Source: Entrophospora sp. SA101
Taxonomy: Eukaryota; Glomeromycota; Glomeromycetes; Entrophosporales; Entrophosporaceae
NCBI GenBank assembly: GCA_958430865.1
Contig: CAUDNR010001372.1
Span: 1-11,960 of the forward strand
Length of the DNA stretch: 11,960 bases
Direction of reading: 5' to 3'
This document shows positions 1 through 8,083 of the stretch, in pieces. Under the pieces are notes generated by a model, which was given only the letters and a program-made list of their open reading frames with translations, ran no database searches and was not told the DNA's origin. The translations under genes and the position numbers were made by a program. The first letter of the stretch is position 1; each line of letters opens with the position of its first letter.

Positions 1-502
1 TAAAAATAATAATTGATAAATTGTACTTCAATTATACATATCTATCTTAATCAGAAAATCATCATGATTCTTTCATATAGTGCTTCGTTATCCTAAATAA
101 ACTATAATAATAATAAATAGTGAATTTATAACAAGCACATTAATATTAATAATAAACTTGTTAATTCCAAATCTTTTCCCATTGCATATTTCACGCTTTT
201 TCTCTTATAAATTCCTTTAGTAACATTTACAATCTTATCAGTTTATTCAACTTTAGACTTTTTAGTGAAGATATTCCATTTATTTCTCACTCGTAATGTC
301 TGCATTTTCATTCCAGATAGTCTTTCCTTTTTAAATAAGAATAACAATGAAATATAAATTAACCAGAAAATAAAATTAAAGTCTGCACATTCTTTTCGTA
401 TTTTGTTGATAATTCAATTCTACATCAACAAGCTAATGAGTGAATTGAGTATTTCATAAAGGTTTTGAGTAATATCACTAAATTTAAAGTCATTAATATC
501 AC

Positions 503-538
503 TTGCCACCACAAATTTATTGCTAAATGTGGTGGTAA
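503..538. repeat. Perfect-arm inverted repeat (hairpin)
   Basis: CCACCACA at 506-513 is the exact reverse complement of TGTGGTGG at 528-535, with a 14-nt AT-rich loop. The pairing extends outward three more pairs, one of them G-T. The arms are GC-rich for this region. It could be a small hairpin in an untranslated or intergenic transcript, a binding-site pair, or a foldback relic. No function can be assigned. Confidence 0.6.
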
Positions 539-942
539 TATAAACAAATAAATATATATATTGTAATTATTACACTCCATTAAACAATCCTACTGATTCC
601 ATATAATTGCAAATAAATAATAATAATTTATAATGAATATTCTTACTAGAATATACCATTTATCGTTTCATAGTTTCGTCAAGTTGATTTATTATTATCT
701 TACTCCATGTTTTTTTAGTCACGCCAGCTAAACTAGTTATTATGATTTCATGCAACCTCGATACAAATTGACTAGATATAAGGTTTTAGATCCTGATCCC
801 TACATGACATACAAACTTCTTTCAACTATTAGTAGCCATCATTAATTATCTGATAACGCGTAATACAATAATTACTGTAATCAAGTCATGTGAATTCCAC
901 GTGAGATTATACTAACTATACTACTATGAAAAATTAGGCAAA

Positions 943-1014
943 ATTCATCCACTCTCATTCATTCACTCACCATTCATCCGTTCATCCATTCATCCACGCA
1001 TTCATTCATCCATT
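943..1014. repeat. Imperfect (ATTC)n / (ATCC)n tetranucleotide repeat
   Basis: A run of about 70 bases made almost entirely of CATTCATT- and CATCCATT-type units, with interruptions such as ACTC and ACGC. This is microsatellite-like low-complexity sequence and is probably polymorphic in length. Confidence 0.75.
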
Positions 1015-1459
1015 ATTAACTGGTAAGTTTGTTACATATTAATAAAATATTATTATTGATACAATCCTTTTAGTTGTGTGATTGGAAAAATATCTGATTG
1101 GTTAGATTTTTAAATTATTTAATAAATAAGCAAATCAATCTGTAATTTCTGTATCGCAGCTATCACGTTAAGTTGCATGAATAAAAATTTTTTGTGGGGT
1201 TTTGGGGATTTTTTTTATTTTTTTTACAAACAATATTAGGGAAAAAAGCGTGGATAATTGATGAATAACGAAAAGATCAAAATAAATAATTAATTTTTGT
1301 TAATTTTATTTATCTATCTGATAACACTGTTTATTTATTTATAAATTAAATATATACTTCTTATTTTCCCATTTTAAGAATAAACATACGTATATACATT
1401 AAATATTATTCATTTTTTTTTTATAATTCAACTTCTAATAATTAATTATTAAACAAAAC

Positions 1460-1670
1460 ATGCCATTTGGACTATATTACGATGTTGTAGTTACGTTAGC
1501 ACGTTGGAGTATTTATGGTTTTTATAGAGAAGGCAGAAGTTGAATCAGCTTATAAAGCAATGGTTGATCAAATTGATAACTTTAAACAAAAAACTATTCA
1601 TACCTTACGAAGCAGCATCATTTTTTATCACAATCATCTAACATTGTCTTCTTCTGATTATCGAGTTTAA
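1460..1670 (+). pseudogene. Possible glycerol-3-phosphate acyltransferase-like fragment (doubtful)
   Basis: An ATG at 1460 opens a 27-residue frame (MPFGLYYDVVVTLARWSIYG, then FYREGRS and a stop at 1541-1543). Its tyrosine/aspartate start, hydrophobic stretch and FYRE ending recall the N-terminus of fungal SCT1/GPT2 acyltransferases. An overlapping +1 frame from the ATG at 1515 reads 51 residues to TAA at 1668-1670. It includes KAEVESAYKAMVDQIDNFK and FYHNHLTL, which distantly recall an internal region of the same family. If both readings are right, this is a relic with most of the gene deleted. The family link is recalled by eye, is weak, and could be chance. The end overlaps the stop codon of the convergent minus-strand gene. 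Confidence 0.22.
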
Positions 1671-2636
1671 TGTTGTGGATTTGGATTTGGAATGATATCA
1701 TCATCATTGTTAATATTAAAATTACTACTACTACTATTATTATTATTACTATTGGAAATGGGTAATAATGGAGGTGGTAATGCTGGTGGTATTTGTATTT
1801 GTCTTTGTGAATTGTTATTATTAAAGAAATCTAAAGACAAATCCTTCCATTTAGTTAGGCCTTCTTTTAATTGTTCTGGTATTAAATTAACTTGATTTTA
1901 TTTATTTTATAAAAGAAATTTATTTTTTATTTATTATTTTTTTTTTAAAAAAAATTTTTTTTATAAAAATCAATTTACTTACAATCATCATTATCATCAT
2001 TTGAAGGTGGTTGATGTTTAAGTGGAACTGCAATTGCTATTATACATTTAATAATAATAATGAAGATGATAATAATAATAATAAATTATCATAATTTTGT
2101 ATACAATCATGATTATTATAGATTATTGAATATATTACCATCATCAGGTAATTTTTCATAACCCCATTTATCAGTGAAATCTAAATGACTAGTATCTCTA
2201 ATGTGTGCATGATTAAAACGACCATCCTTTATGAGAAGAAAACATCATTATAATTATTATCAGAATTCAATAAATTTAATTTCAATTTCAAATAACATTT
2301 TAAATAATAAATTTACCATGTTTGAATGTTTAATTTTATCAATTTTATCAATTTTATCAATTTTATCCAATCAAGTTTACAATTAAATATGTAGATCAAA
2401 AATTATAAATTACACATGCGTATATATATGTGCGTGTAACCTCCATAAAAACATACTATTAATAAGCGAGCTCTGACCATTTTTAATCTTTCCAGTGCAG
2501 TTTTTGGATGTGAATTGCTTTGATCTTTACCATTATCTTGATCACTATTATCAACATTTAGTACTTCATCTCTTGCTTCTTTGATTAGTTTTTTTAGAAA
2601 TCTAGATATTCCATAAACATCATCTGTATACCTTGT
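1667..2636 (-). CDS. Unrecognised protein, 3' part (four exons), Asn/Ser/Pro-rich C-terminus
   Basis: I do not recognise the family. The exons on the minus strand are 2636-2457 (left boundary uncertain), 2226-2139, 2036-1983 and 1890-1667. Introns are 2456-2227 (GTATGT donor), 2138-2037 (GTAATA) and 1982-1891 (GTAAGT), all ending in AG, and the phases agree at each junction. The first piece reads as a charged helix-like segment (DDVYGISRFLKKLIKEARDE), followed by KTALERLKMVRARLLI. The second holds FNHAHIRDTSHLDFTDKWGY. The third is short with a PPSNDDNDD tail. The last begins NLIPEQLKEGLTKWKDLSLD, then passes into a proline, asparagine and serine tract and ends IIPNPNPQH before TAA. Phase conservation over three introns argues for a real gene. 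The upstream part is frame-broken (next entry), so this may be the intact end of a pseudogene or of a gene carrying assembly indels. Confidence 0.6.
2332..2367. repeat. 9-bp tandem repeat, four copies, in an intron
   Basis: AATTTTATC is repeated four times exactly, inside the 230-bp first intron of the unrecognised minus-strand gene. This is a simple minisatellite. An imperfect palindrome (about 2409-2438) lies in the same intron near the donor. Confidence 0.85.
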
Positions 2637-3020
2637 TTATTTTAAATGTCTTCAGGTTCTAAAAATCCTTCAGCATCCTTATAATTATAACTATAGTTAC
2701 TTGCATTAGAATTAGCATTGATCTTAGTGATTTCTTTTCCTCTCCTTCTGCAGTATTATTATAAATTTCGCTTGTGTAGTAATTTGAATTTAAAATTTCA
2801 ATAATTTCTCTTCCGTCGTTTTATCTTTCTTGAAATTGTCCATCATTAATAAAATATTCTTCTTGGTTATGAATATGGTGATGCAAGGGTATGAATAAGT
2901 TGGATATTGAATTGATCTACTTGTATTCTCATAATCGTAATCATCATACTCAATTCATAATTATCAAAGTTTTTCTTCGCCTTTTCTTTATCACGACTTG
3001 ATTGTTGAAATATGAAAACT
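2637..3020 (-). pseudogene. Frame-broken upstream part of the unrecognised gene
   Basis: Upstream of the intact exons the coding look continues, but in changing frames. In order down the minus strand I see SRDKEKAKKNFDNYELS, then a Tyr/Asp/Ser-rich piece, then HHIHNQEEYFINDGQFQER and a stop. Next is an acidic piece with NDGREIIEILNSNYYTSEIY and EGEEKK, then EITKINANSNASNYSYNYKD leading to AEGFLEPEDI and a TAA near 2638. The pieces abut closely, which fits single-base indels better than introns. One alternative is an intron from 2700 (GTAACT) to 2624 (ACAG), which also joins in phase and would bypass the TAA. No convincing start codon was found. The cause is either decay or indel errors in the assembly. 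Confidence 0.4.
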
Positions 3021-3106
3021 AGGATTTTTTTATTTTTTTATATATAATTTTTATAATTGAACGAAAATCTAATGTCTCAAGGAGAACTGGATTAATAATT
3101 GATAAT

Positions 3107-3960
3107 TTAGATATACCAGATCAAATTAAAAACTCTTTGAAGAAACCAATTTTGAGTCAACAAACAGCCCCCAAAGCATACTTTTATCACATCATGCATA
3201 ACTTTGGGGGCTTTTAGTTTTAGATCACTCCAGTACCTCTTGTGATCCTCCTTTTTTTCTCTTATTATTGACACAAAATTTGTAATGTCACGTGCTAACT
3301 TTGGTGATGAATGAATTGTGTGTGTTTTTGAAGTCCAAACGGCTCCAATGATATGATTATTAATTGATGTTTGTTTTAGGTTTGTAATTATTCCCGGGGA
3401 AGCATCTGGATAGTTCTTATATAAATATTTTACTATCAAAAGTTCTAAAATACTATCTCCGAGAAATCCAAGATGCTTATAACATTGAGTTAAAGATTGG
3501 ATGAGACATGTATGAGTGCTTCAGCAATCAAAGCCTTATTGTTAAAGCGTAACCATCAATCTTCTCAATATCTACATTTTTGAGATGCACATGGCTTATT
3601 CAATTGATGAAATGTTCACATTCAGTAATATTTCCAGTGCCCTAGCACATTTGAATCCTCAATTACATCAGCAGGCATCTTATCTGTCAAATTTTTCGTT
3701 TTTTTAGCATTCATTTCATCATCATCTTGGATATCTCTTGTCAGCGTCTATATTTATTTTCCCATTGATCCTGAAATTAAAAAACTTATTTGAATATCGA
3801 CACACGTGTTTTTTTGTTCAACATTGGATTGTTTTTATCAAGGTTTTCTGGAAGTTTGCATTTGCCGGGCTATTCCCACCGCGAAATTCAATGTTTAAGC
3901 CAGATTTTTGTACGCCAGGAAGTTCTCATGAACAACGAATTCTTTGTACAATAAACTATT
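3107..3960 (-). pseudogene. Decayed Dicer-like ribonuclease (RNase IIIa and IIIb remnants)
   Basis: Dicer cuts double-stranded RNA with a pair of RNase III domains. The clearest remnant is RNase IIIb. LGFLGDSILELLIVKYLYKN (about 3480-3420) matches the family signature. It runs into YPDASPGIITNLKQTSINNH, then SSPKLARDITNFVSIIRE, and APKVMHDVIKVCFGG near 3210-3165. Upstream, IDGYAF and NKALIAEALIHVSSN precede the signature in shifted frames (shifts near 3545 and 3490). RNase IIIa is hinted at by NSLLYKEFVVHE and ELPGVQKSG (about 3960-3895, different frames) and by LTDKMPADVIED (about 3690-3655). The gene is broken by frameshifts and stops. In the IIIb part the signature Glu just before FLGD is Gly, and the Glu expected after APKV..DVI is Lys, so the metal-binding set is incomplete. 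The helicase, PAZ and double-stranded RNA-binding parts were not seen. Confidence 0.7.
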
Positions 3961-4524
3961 ATTTTGATGATTTTGTTTTTTTTTTATTCTTTCTATTATC
4001 CTATTTATTACCATCGACATTAGAAAGTCAAGTTCTATCAGTTGTAATTATTTTTCGAGTACCACGAATCATATCATCGTAAACACTTTTATATATTTTA
4101 TTGTTGGTTTAAAATAAAAAGGAAAATGTCTTCAAGATATTTTTAATTATATAATTTATAATTTTGTGTAATAATATTTTAAATATATACAATTTAATTT
4201 TATTTACAAGGAAAAAAATTTTCAAATTATACGCTTTTTTATAATGTATTTTGTTCTTTAACAACCAAACAAACAACTTCAAAAGAAAAAAGAAAATAAT
4301 GGAATTTCGATATACAATTATATATATATATATTTATTTAATAAAAGGTTTTAAATCCATAATATACCATTTATATATTTTTGACTTTTTATCATTATCA
4401 CTATATTAACACCATTTTTTGTTTAGTAAGAAAAAAAATATTTATAAAATCTATCGTATAAATGTAAATGTAAATATAAATATAAATATATAAATATATA
4501 TATATCAATCAATAGTAGAAGAAT
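3961..4524. other. AT-rich spacer between the Dicer relic and MCM1
   Basis: A plus-strand open frame crosses 3738-4082, but it overlaps the Dicer relic on the other strand and has no recognisable domain. On the minus strand the stretch 4080-3965 gives short pieces such as DDMIRGTRKIITTDRT between stops, possibly more of the relic. From about 4083 the sequence is low-complexity A/T, including TAAATG/TAAATA runs at about 4460-4505. No gene is supported. Confidence 0.45.
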
Positions 4525-4530
4525 TTTATT
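4525..4530 (-). terminator. Candidate polyadenylation signal of MCM1
   Basis: TTTATT on the plus strand reads AATAAA on the minus strand, about 54 nt downstream of the MCM1 stop codon. This is a plausible position for 3'-end formation. In such AT-rich sequence the hexamer is common by chance, so the support is position only. Confidence 0.35.
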
Positions 4531-4547
4531 GTCGTCATCATCATTGT

Positions 4548-4577
4548 CAACAACAACAACAACAACAACAACAACAA
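4548..4577. repeat. (CAA)10 microsatellite in the MCM1 3' untranslated region
   Basis: Ten exact CAA units on the plus strand, read as (UUG)10 in the MCM1 transcript, begin six bases after the stop codon. The tract lies in the same frame as the stop, so read-through would add a leucine run. It is likely to vary in length between strains. Confidence 0.85.
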
Positions 4578-4583
4578 AATATA

Positions 4584-6214
4584 TTATTTCTTTTCTGACA
4601 TTGTAGATGAATATTGTTGAACTTTTGTATTGTTGCCATTATTGTTCGGACTAGATGTTGTGTTTGTTGTAGCAGTCGCAGAAGTGTTAGCAGCTTGATT
4701 CCAATAATTGTTAGCACCGGTAGGAGAACCCATGTATGTTGAGTTTTGAGCGTACTGGTTCATATGTTGTTGAGCGTATTGTGGATATTGAGAAGACATG
4801 TATGAAGCTGCTGTTGTCGGAATACCACCACCTGTATTCATTGCCATATTATTTGGAATACCTCCATATTGATTAGTAACGTAAGGATTTAAACCAATGG
4901 CATAAGGTTGAGCTGACGACATTTGATTGTTGTTATTGTTGGTTTGCTTTTATTTATTATTTATTATTAATAGTTATATAATAAATATTATATATTTATG
5001 TATATAGTATTATAAATAGTATTTAATTAAAAATAATTAATATATATATTTTTTATTTGATATAATTTTTTTCTTTCCATTCATTATATTTATATACAAT
5101 ATAGATCAAATCAGATTAGATAAATCTCATCACCATCTTTTAGATTAATACCTTACGATCAACAGAATCATAAACAGAATCATTATTGTTTCCATCTACT
5201 GTCGGTGCATTATCGTTACTATAAGTAGGTGGATTCTGAGATACACGAGACTATGACGACGGCGATTATTAAGACGATGTTAGGATAGAGAAAAAAAAAT
5301 ATAATTGAGTTAAAAAAATTATTTTAAAAAATCCCAATTTATTATTTCTTTAATTGATACACTTACAGGAGTAGAAGGTTCTTGAGGTGGGTCAGGCGCA
5401 TTTAAACATGCTTGAATCAAATTCTTGCCTTCAGGTTTTGTGACAAGTGGTTGAAGTTTAGGTGTAGTGAAGGTGTATACAAGACCAGTTTCTGATACTA
5501 CGAGTAAAAGTACTTGTGTTCCGGTTAAAGTACTAAGTTCGTATGCCTGTAAATTAGAAGAAAATTTTTTTACTAAATTATATTAATTATTATTAAACTG
5601 CTTTCTTTCTTTTTCACTATGAATTAAATGATGATTCAAGGCTAGAAGAAATAGCGAATGAATTAAATAAATGATGAACTTTATAAATTTCTAAAATATA
5701 AAGATATACACGTAATGTCCTTTTACGATTTTTGTTTAGGGCATACTTCACCAAAGATGGTAATAAACATAATAGGGGCTAAATAAAATTTTAATTATTA
5801 CTAACTACTACATAAGTCTAAAAACAAACAAATAAATTTTTTTTCCGAAAAAAAAAAAAAAGATTTGGAGGAAGAGAAAAAAGAAGGTTCTATTTTTTTC
5901 TTTCTATCGTTAAAGATAAAAAAAATTTTTTTTACCTTCTTCATTATTCCAGCTTTCCTTTTACTAAATGTAATGTGACGTCTACTTTTATCTTCAATAT
6001 ATTCAATCTTTATTTTACGTCTGCCAGCTCTTTTTTCACTTTTACCTTCATCACCAGTTTCTTCTTCATCCAAGTCATCCTCTGGTTCACGTTTATTACC
6101 TCTTCTGGGAGTATTTTGTTCAGATAAGTCAGTTGTAGAAAGAGTAGAGACATTACTGAGTCTTCTTTGGTCAATTTGATTAACAGGAACAGGACTATTA
6201 TTTAGATTGCTCAT
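4584..6214 (-). CDS. mcm1: MCM1/SRF-type MADS-box transcription factor
   Basis: This is a nuclear DNA-binding regulator of the SRF/Mcm1 class, which binds CArG-type sites as a dimer and works with partner factors. Exons are 6214-5936, 5546-5367, 5250-5152 and 4946-4584. Introns of 389, 116 and 205 bp all lie in phase 0, giving 306 aa. Residues 1-60 are polar and then acidic (EPEDDLDEEETGDEG). The MADS core starts at about residue 64 (GRRKIKIEYIEDKSRRHITF). It crosses the first junction exactly (GIMKK, then AYELSTLTGTQ), and the SRF/Mcm1 extension (VVSETGLVYTF, GKNLIQACLNAPDPP) ends near residue 148. The tail is Asn/Gln/Ser/Thr/Tyr-rich. This matches the family core nearly residue for residue. 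The last junction uses a weak AAG acceptor at 4948-4947 and adds QTNNNNNQ ahead of MSSAQPYAIG. Retention of that intron would stop after VLI, at 189 aa. The start at 6214 is the first ATG of the open frame. Confidence 0.92.
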
Positions 6215-6500
6215 GTCTCTTTTTATTGCCTTTTGTTGTTGCTGTGTATATATTTGTATATATATATATGTGGCGTGCTATCAAAAGTTCAAAAAGATTT
6301 TTTTTTGGTTTGGTTTTGAACAGTAGCTTTTTTTGTAGTTTGTATTGTCTATATGCGTTTTGTGGAGCTGTTTGTGGTATGAGTTCAAAAGTAAAAAGGA
6401 AATTCGATTGATTCCAGTGAGAGAATATGAAAAAAAAGGGGATGAGTTGTGTGGCGTGCATAATAAATAATAAAATAAATCGTGATTGGTCACAAATCAC
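6215..6500 (-). promoter_or_regulatory. Probable MCM1 promoter and 5' leader with a repeated GC-rich 10-mer
   Basis: Upstream of the MCM1 start, the leader just before the ATG is rich in CAA and AAG on the minus strand, followed outward by TATA-like alternations (about 6246-6269). The 10-mer TGTGGCGTGC (plus strand) occurs exactly twice, at 6269-6278 and 6450-6459, about 55 and 236 bp from the ATG. In sequence this AT-rich a GC-rich exact repeat stands out and is a candidate factor-binding site. No CArG box (CC, six A/T, GG) was found here, so self-regulation is not supported by sequence. The open frames over this stretch look like chance. Confidence 0.4.
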
Positions 6501-6776
6501 AAACCTATTTTTTTTTTTTAATATTTCTTTATTAGGAATTTTGATTTTGTGGGATAAAAATGATTTCTTCAAAAAAATTACTGTTCATTAATTTAAAGTG
6601 AGAGAATAAATTTTTTATTGTGTCATCATTGAAATGTATAAAGTTTGTGATACAACTCTAACTTTAAATAAAAAAGATCATATGGATCGGACCTTTATTA
6701 TGAAAATTATTCTATTTTTGGAAAGAAGTGAATTTCCCAAATTTATTATTATTAGATATTTCTCAGGGGAAGGTTT

Positions 6777-6863
6777 CTACCCTTTTCCAGGTACATCTAC
6801 GGCTTTTCCAATATTTCCTGAAGGTGTTAATCCCAATTCATCAATAAGACCTGCGTACATATC
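6777..6863 (-). pseudogene. Short isocitrate-dehydrogenase-like (NAD type) gene fragment
   Basis: The minus strand reads DMYAGLIDELGLTPSGNIGK and then AVDVPGKG before a stop at 6779-6777. This closely follows the family segment around DLCAGLIGGLGLTPSGNIG of NAD-dependent isocitrate dehydrogenase. The downstream GTAPDIAGKG-like part is present, but roughly ten residues between the two are missing. Neither the preceding conserved segment (PNLYGD) nor the following one (ANPTALLL) was found in any frame nearby. The fragment is too short to act and is most simply a relic of a duplicated gene. An open frame on the opposite strand (6634-6867) has no recognisable content. Chance resemblance is possible but unlikely over about 20 residues. 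Confidence 0.5.
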
Positions 6864-6867
6864 ATAA

Positions 6868-8083
6868 TAACAATTTTAATATTATACATATTAGTATTGG
6901 TTTTATATATATGCAATCTACTTTATCATTGGTTAAAGTTATTATTTTTTTAAAAATTAATAATCTTTAGAACTACATAAGAAATTTCTTTACCAGACAA
7001 ACAATACCTTTACCAAGTAATGCAATGAAAAATGTTATTACATTAATGCTGAAGAAGATGTTTTATGATGGATTGTATCTTAAAGGTATACAAGTGACAT
7101 TGTCACCAAAAATTAGCTAAGATGATTTGTATTTTTTTTTAATTAATTTATATTAAATTTTATAATTTTTATATTACAATCAATTTGAATATATGTTAGA
7201 AAATATATATCTGTGCCCACAGGATCTTGTGGCTGCTTTCAGGGAAAATTTTAATTAATGTTTGAGTGAAGAACAAAATGTAGAATTGAAAGTAAAACTG
7301 AGAGATCTTGGGTGAATGTGTTTCTGCAAGCATAAACTTGACCTTGTAACATGATAATTTATCATCAAGAAATTGTTATTGGAAATTGGATGATGATGGA
7401 AGACAAATCAATCACAAAATAAAAGAACACACAATGCAATTTCTTTGAGATATTTCACATCTTATACCATGATCAAATATGTTTGGTAATATTGTTCATA
7501 TCATTTATGAGATTTTAAAAATTAAGGCAAAAAAATTAATAATTTATTTGATAGAAAATGAATTTGTTCAATTAATAGGCCACTGATAAAAACTTCAGAT
7601 TTTAGAGTATAAAAAAAGAGGAGGAAAAACAAATTGAGAACAAGGGAATGTTGGCATTTTTAACTTTATCAGGCCAAATTCATGCTAAGATGACTTGCAT
7701 GTGCAATGTCAAGAGTTTCACATTTAGTCCAGTATTCTAAGCAGAATGGTCATTTAGCCAAATTTTGAATGTTGGAAGCTAAAATAGCTGGTTTGTTTAA
7801 ACTTGATGAACTATTAGTGCTGTTTATGTAAACGAACAATTATATCAAAGATTAGTTATGTTAGTTAGAATGACATATATCAAAGAAATTGAAATACATA
7901 AGCACCAGATAGTATAATTGTAATTTTTCTTTAAGAAAAATTTTCTCTTTACAGTTGGCAATGAAAGAAAACAATTTGAGGATATTATCTGGATTCTGAA
8001 AAGGCTTGGAATACTCCGTGGTATATTTATAGTCAATCATTATGCTCGTGTAACATAAAATATTTTCTAAAATATTTTGTTTT
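6868..8083. other. Unrecognised region, possibly decayed coding sequence
   Basis: No intact gene was found. Several stretches have a less extreme A/T content and give short coding-like pieces on the plus strand. Examples are QDLVAAFRENFN and SEEQNVELKVKLRDLG (about 7222-7315) and NKGMLAFLTLSGQIHAKMTC (about 7641-7700), all separated by stops. I could not tie them to a family. They may be remnants of a gene or of a transposable element. The minus-strand open frames at 7845-8139 have no domain I recognise. Confidence 0.35.

Larger units (their letters stand above)
1..1459. other. AT-rich intergenic region
   Basis: No open frame of coding character was found on either strand. The sequence is mostly A/T with many short homopolymer runs, such as the T-run near 1210-1227. 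Two items stand out and are listed separately: a hairpin at 503-538 and a tetranucleotide repeat at 943-1014. Nothing else here supports a gene call. Confidence 0.6.

Noticed and set aside
943..1014. CRISPR-like array
   Set aside because: The units are four bases long without distinct spacers, so it is a microsatellite.
1692..1895. Plus-strand frame with a long leucine run
   Set aside because: It is the antisense of the Asn/Ser-rich last exon of the minus-strand gene; the leucine run is a by-product of the AAT/AGT codon repeats.
3738..4082. Plus-strand 114-codon open frame
   Set aside because: It has no recognisable domain, is phenylalanine-rich from T-runs, and lies opposite Dicer-like remnants on the minus strand.
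4584..4922. Independent small Gln/Asn/Tyr-rich gene starting at the ATG at 4922
   Set aside because: An acceptor at 4948-4947 puts this frame exactly in phase with the preceding MCM1 exon, and such tails are usual after the MADS core, so it is better read as the last MCM1 exon.
6198..6572. Open frames on both strands upstream of MCM1
   Set aside because: They are lysine- and phenylalanine-rich translations of A/T runs over the promoter, with no domain; they look like chance.
6215..6600. CArG box for MCM1 self-regulation
   Set aside because: No CC(A/T)6GG match was found in the upstream region on reading through it.
6634..6867. Plus-strand 77-codon open frame
   Set aside because: Its only conserved-looking part is the antisense of the isocitrate-dehydrogenase-like fragment, which reads sensibly on the minus strand.
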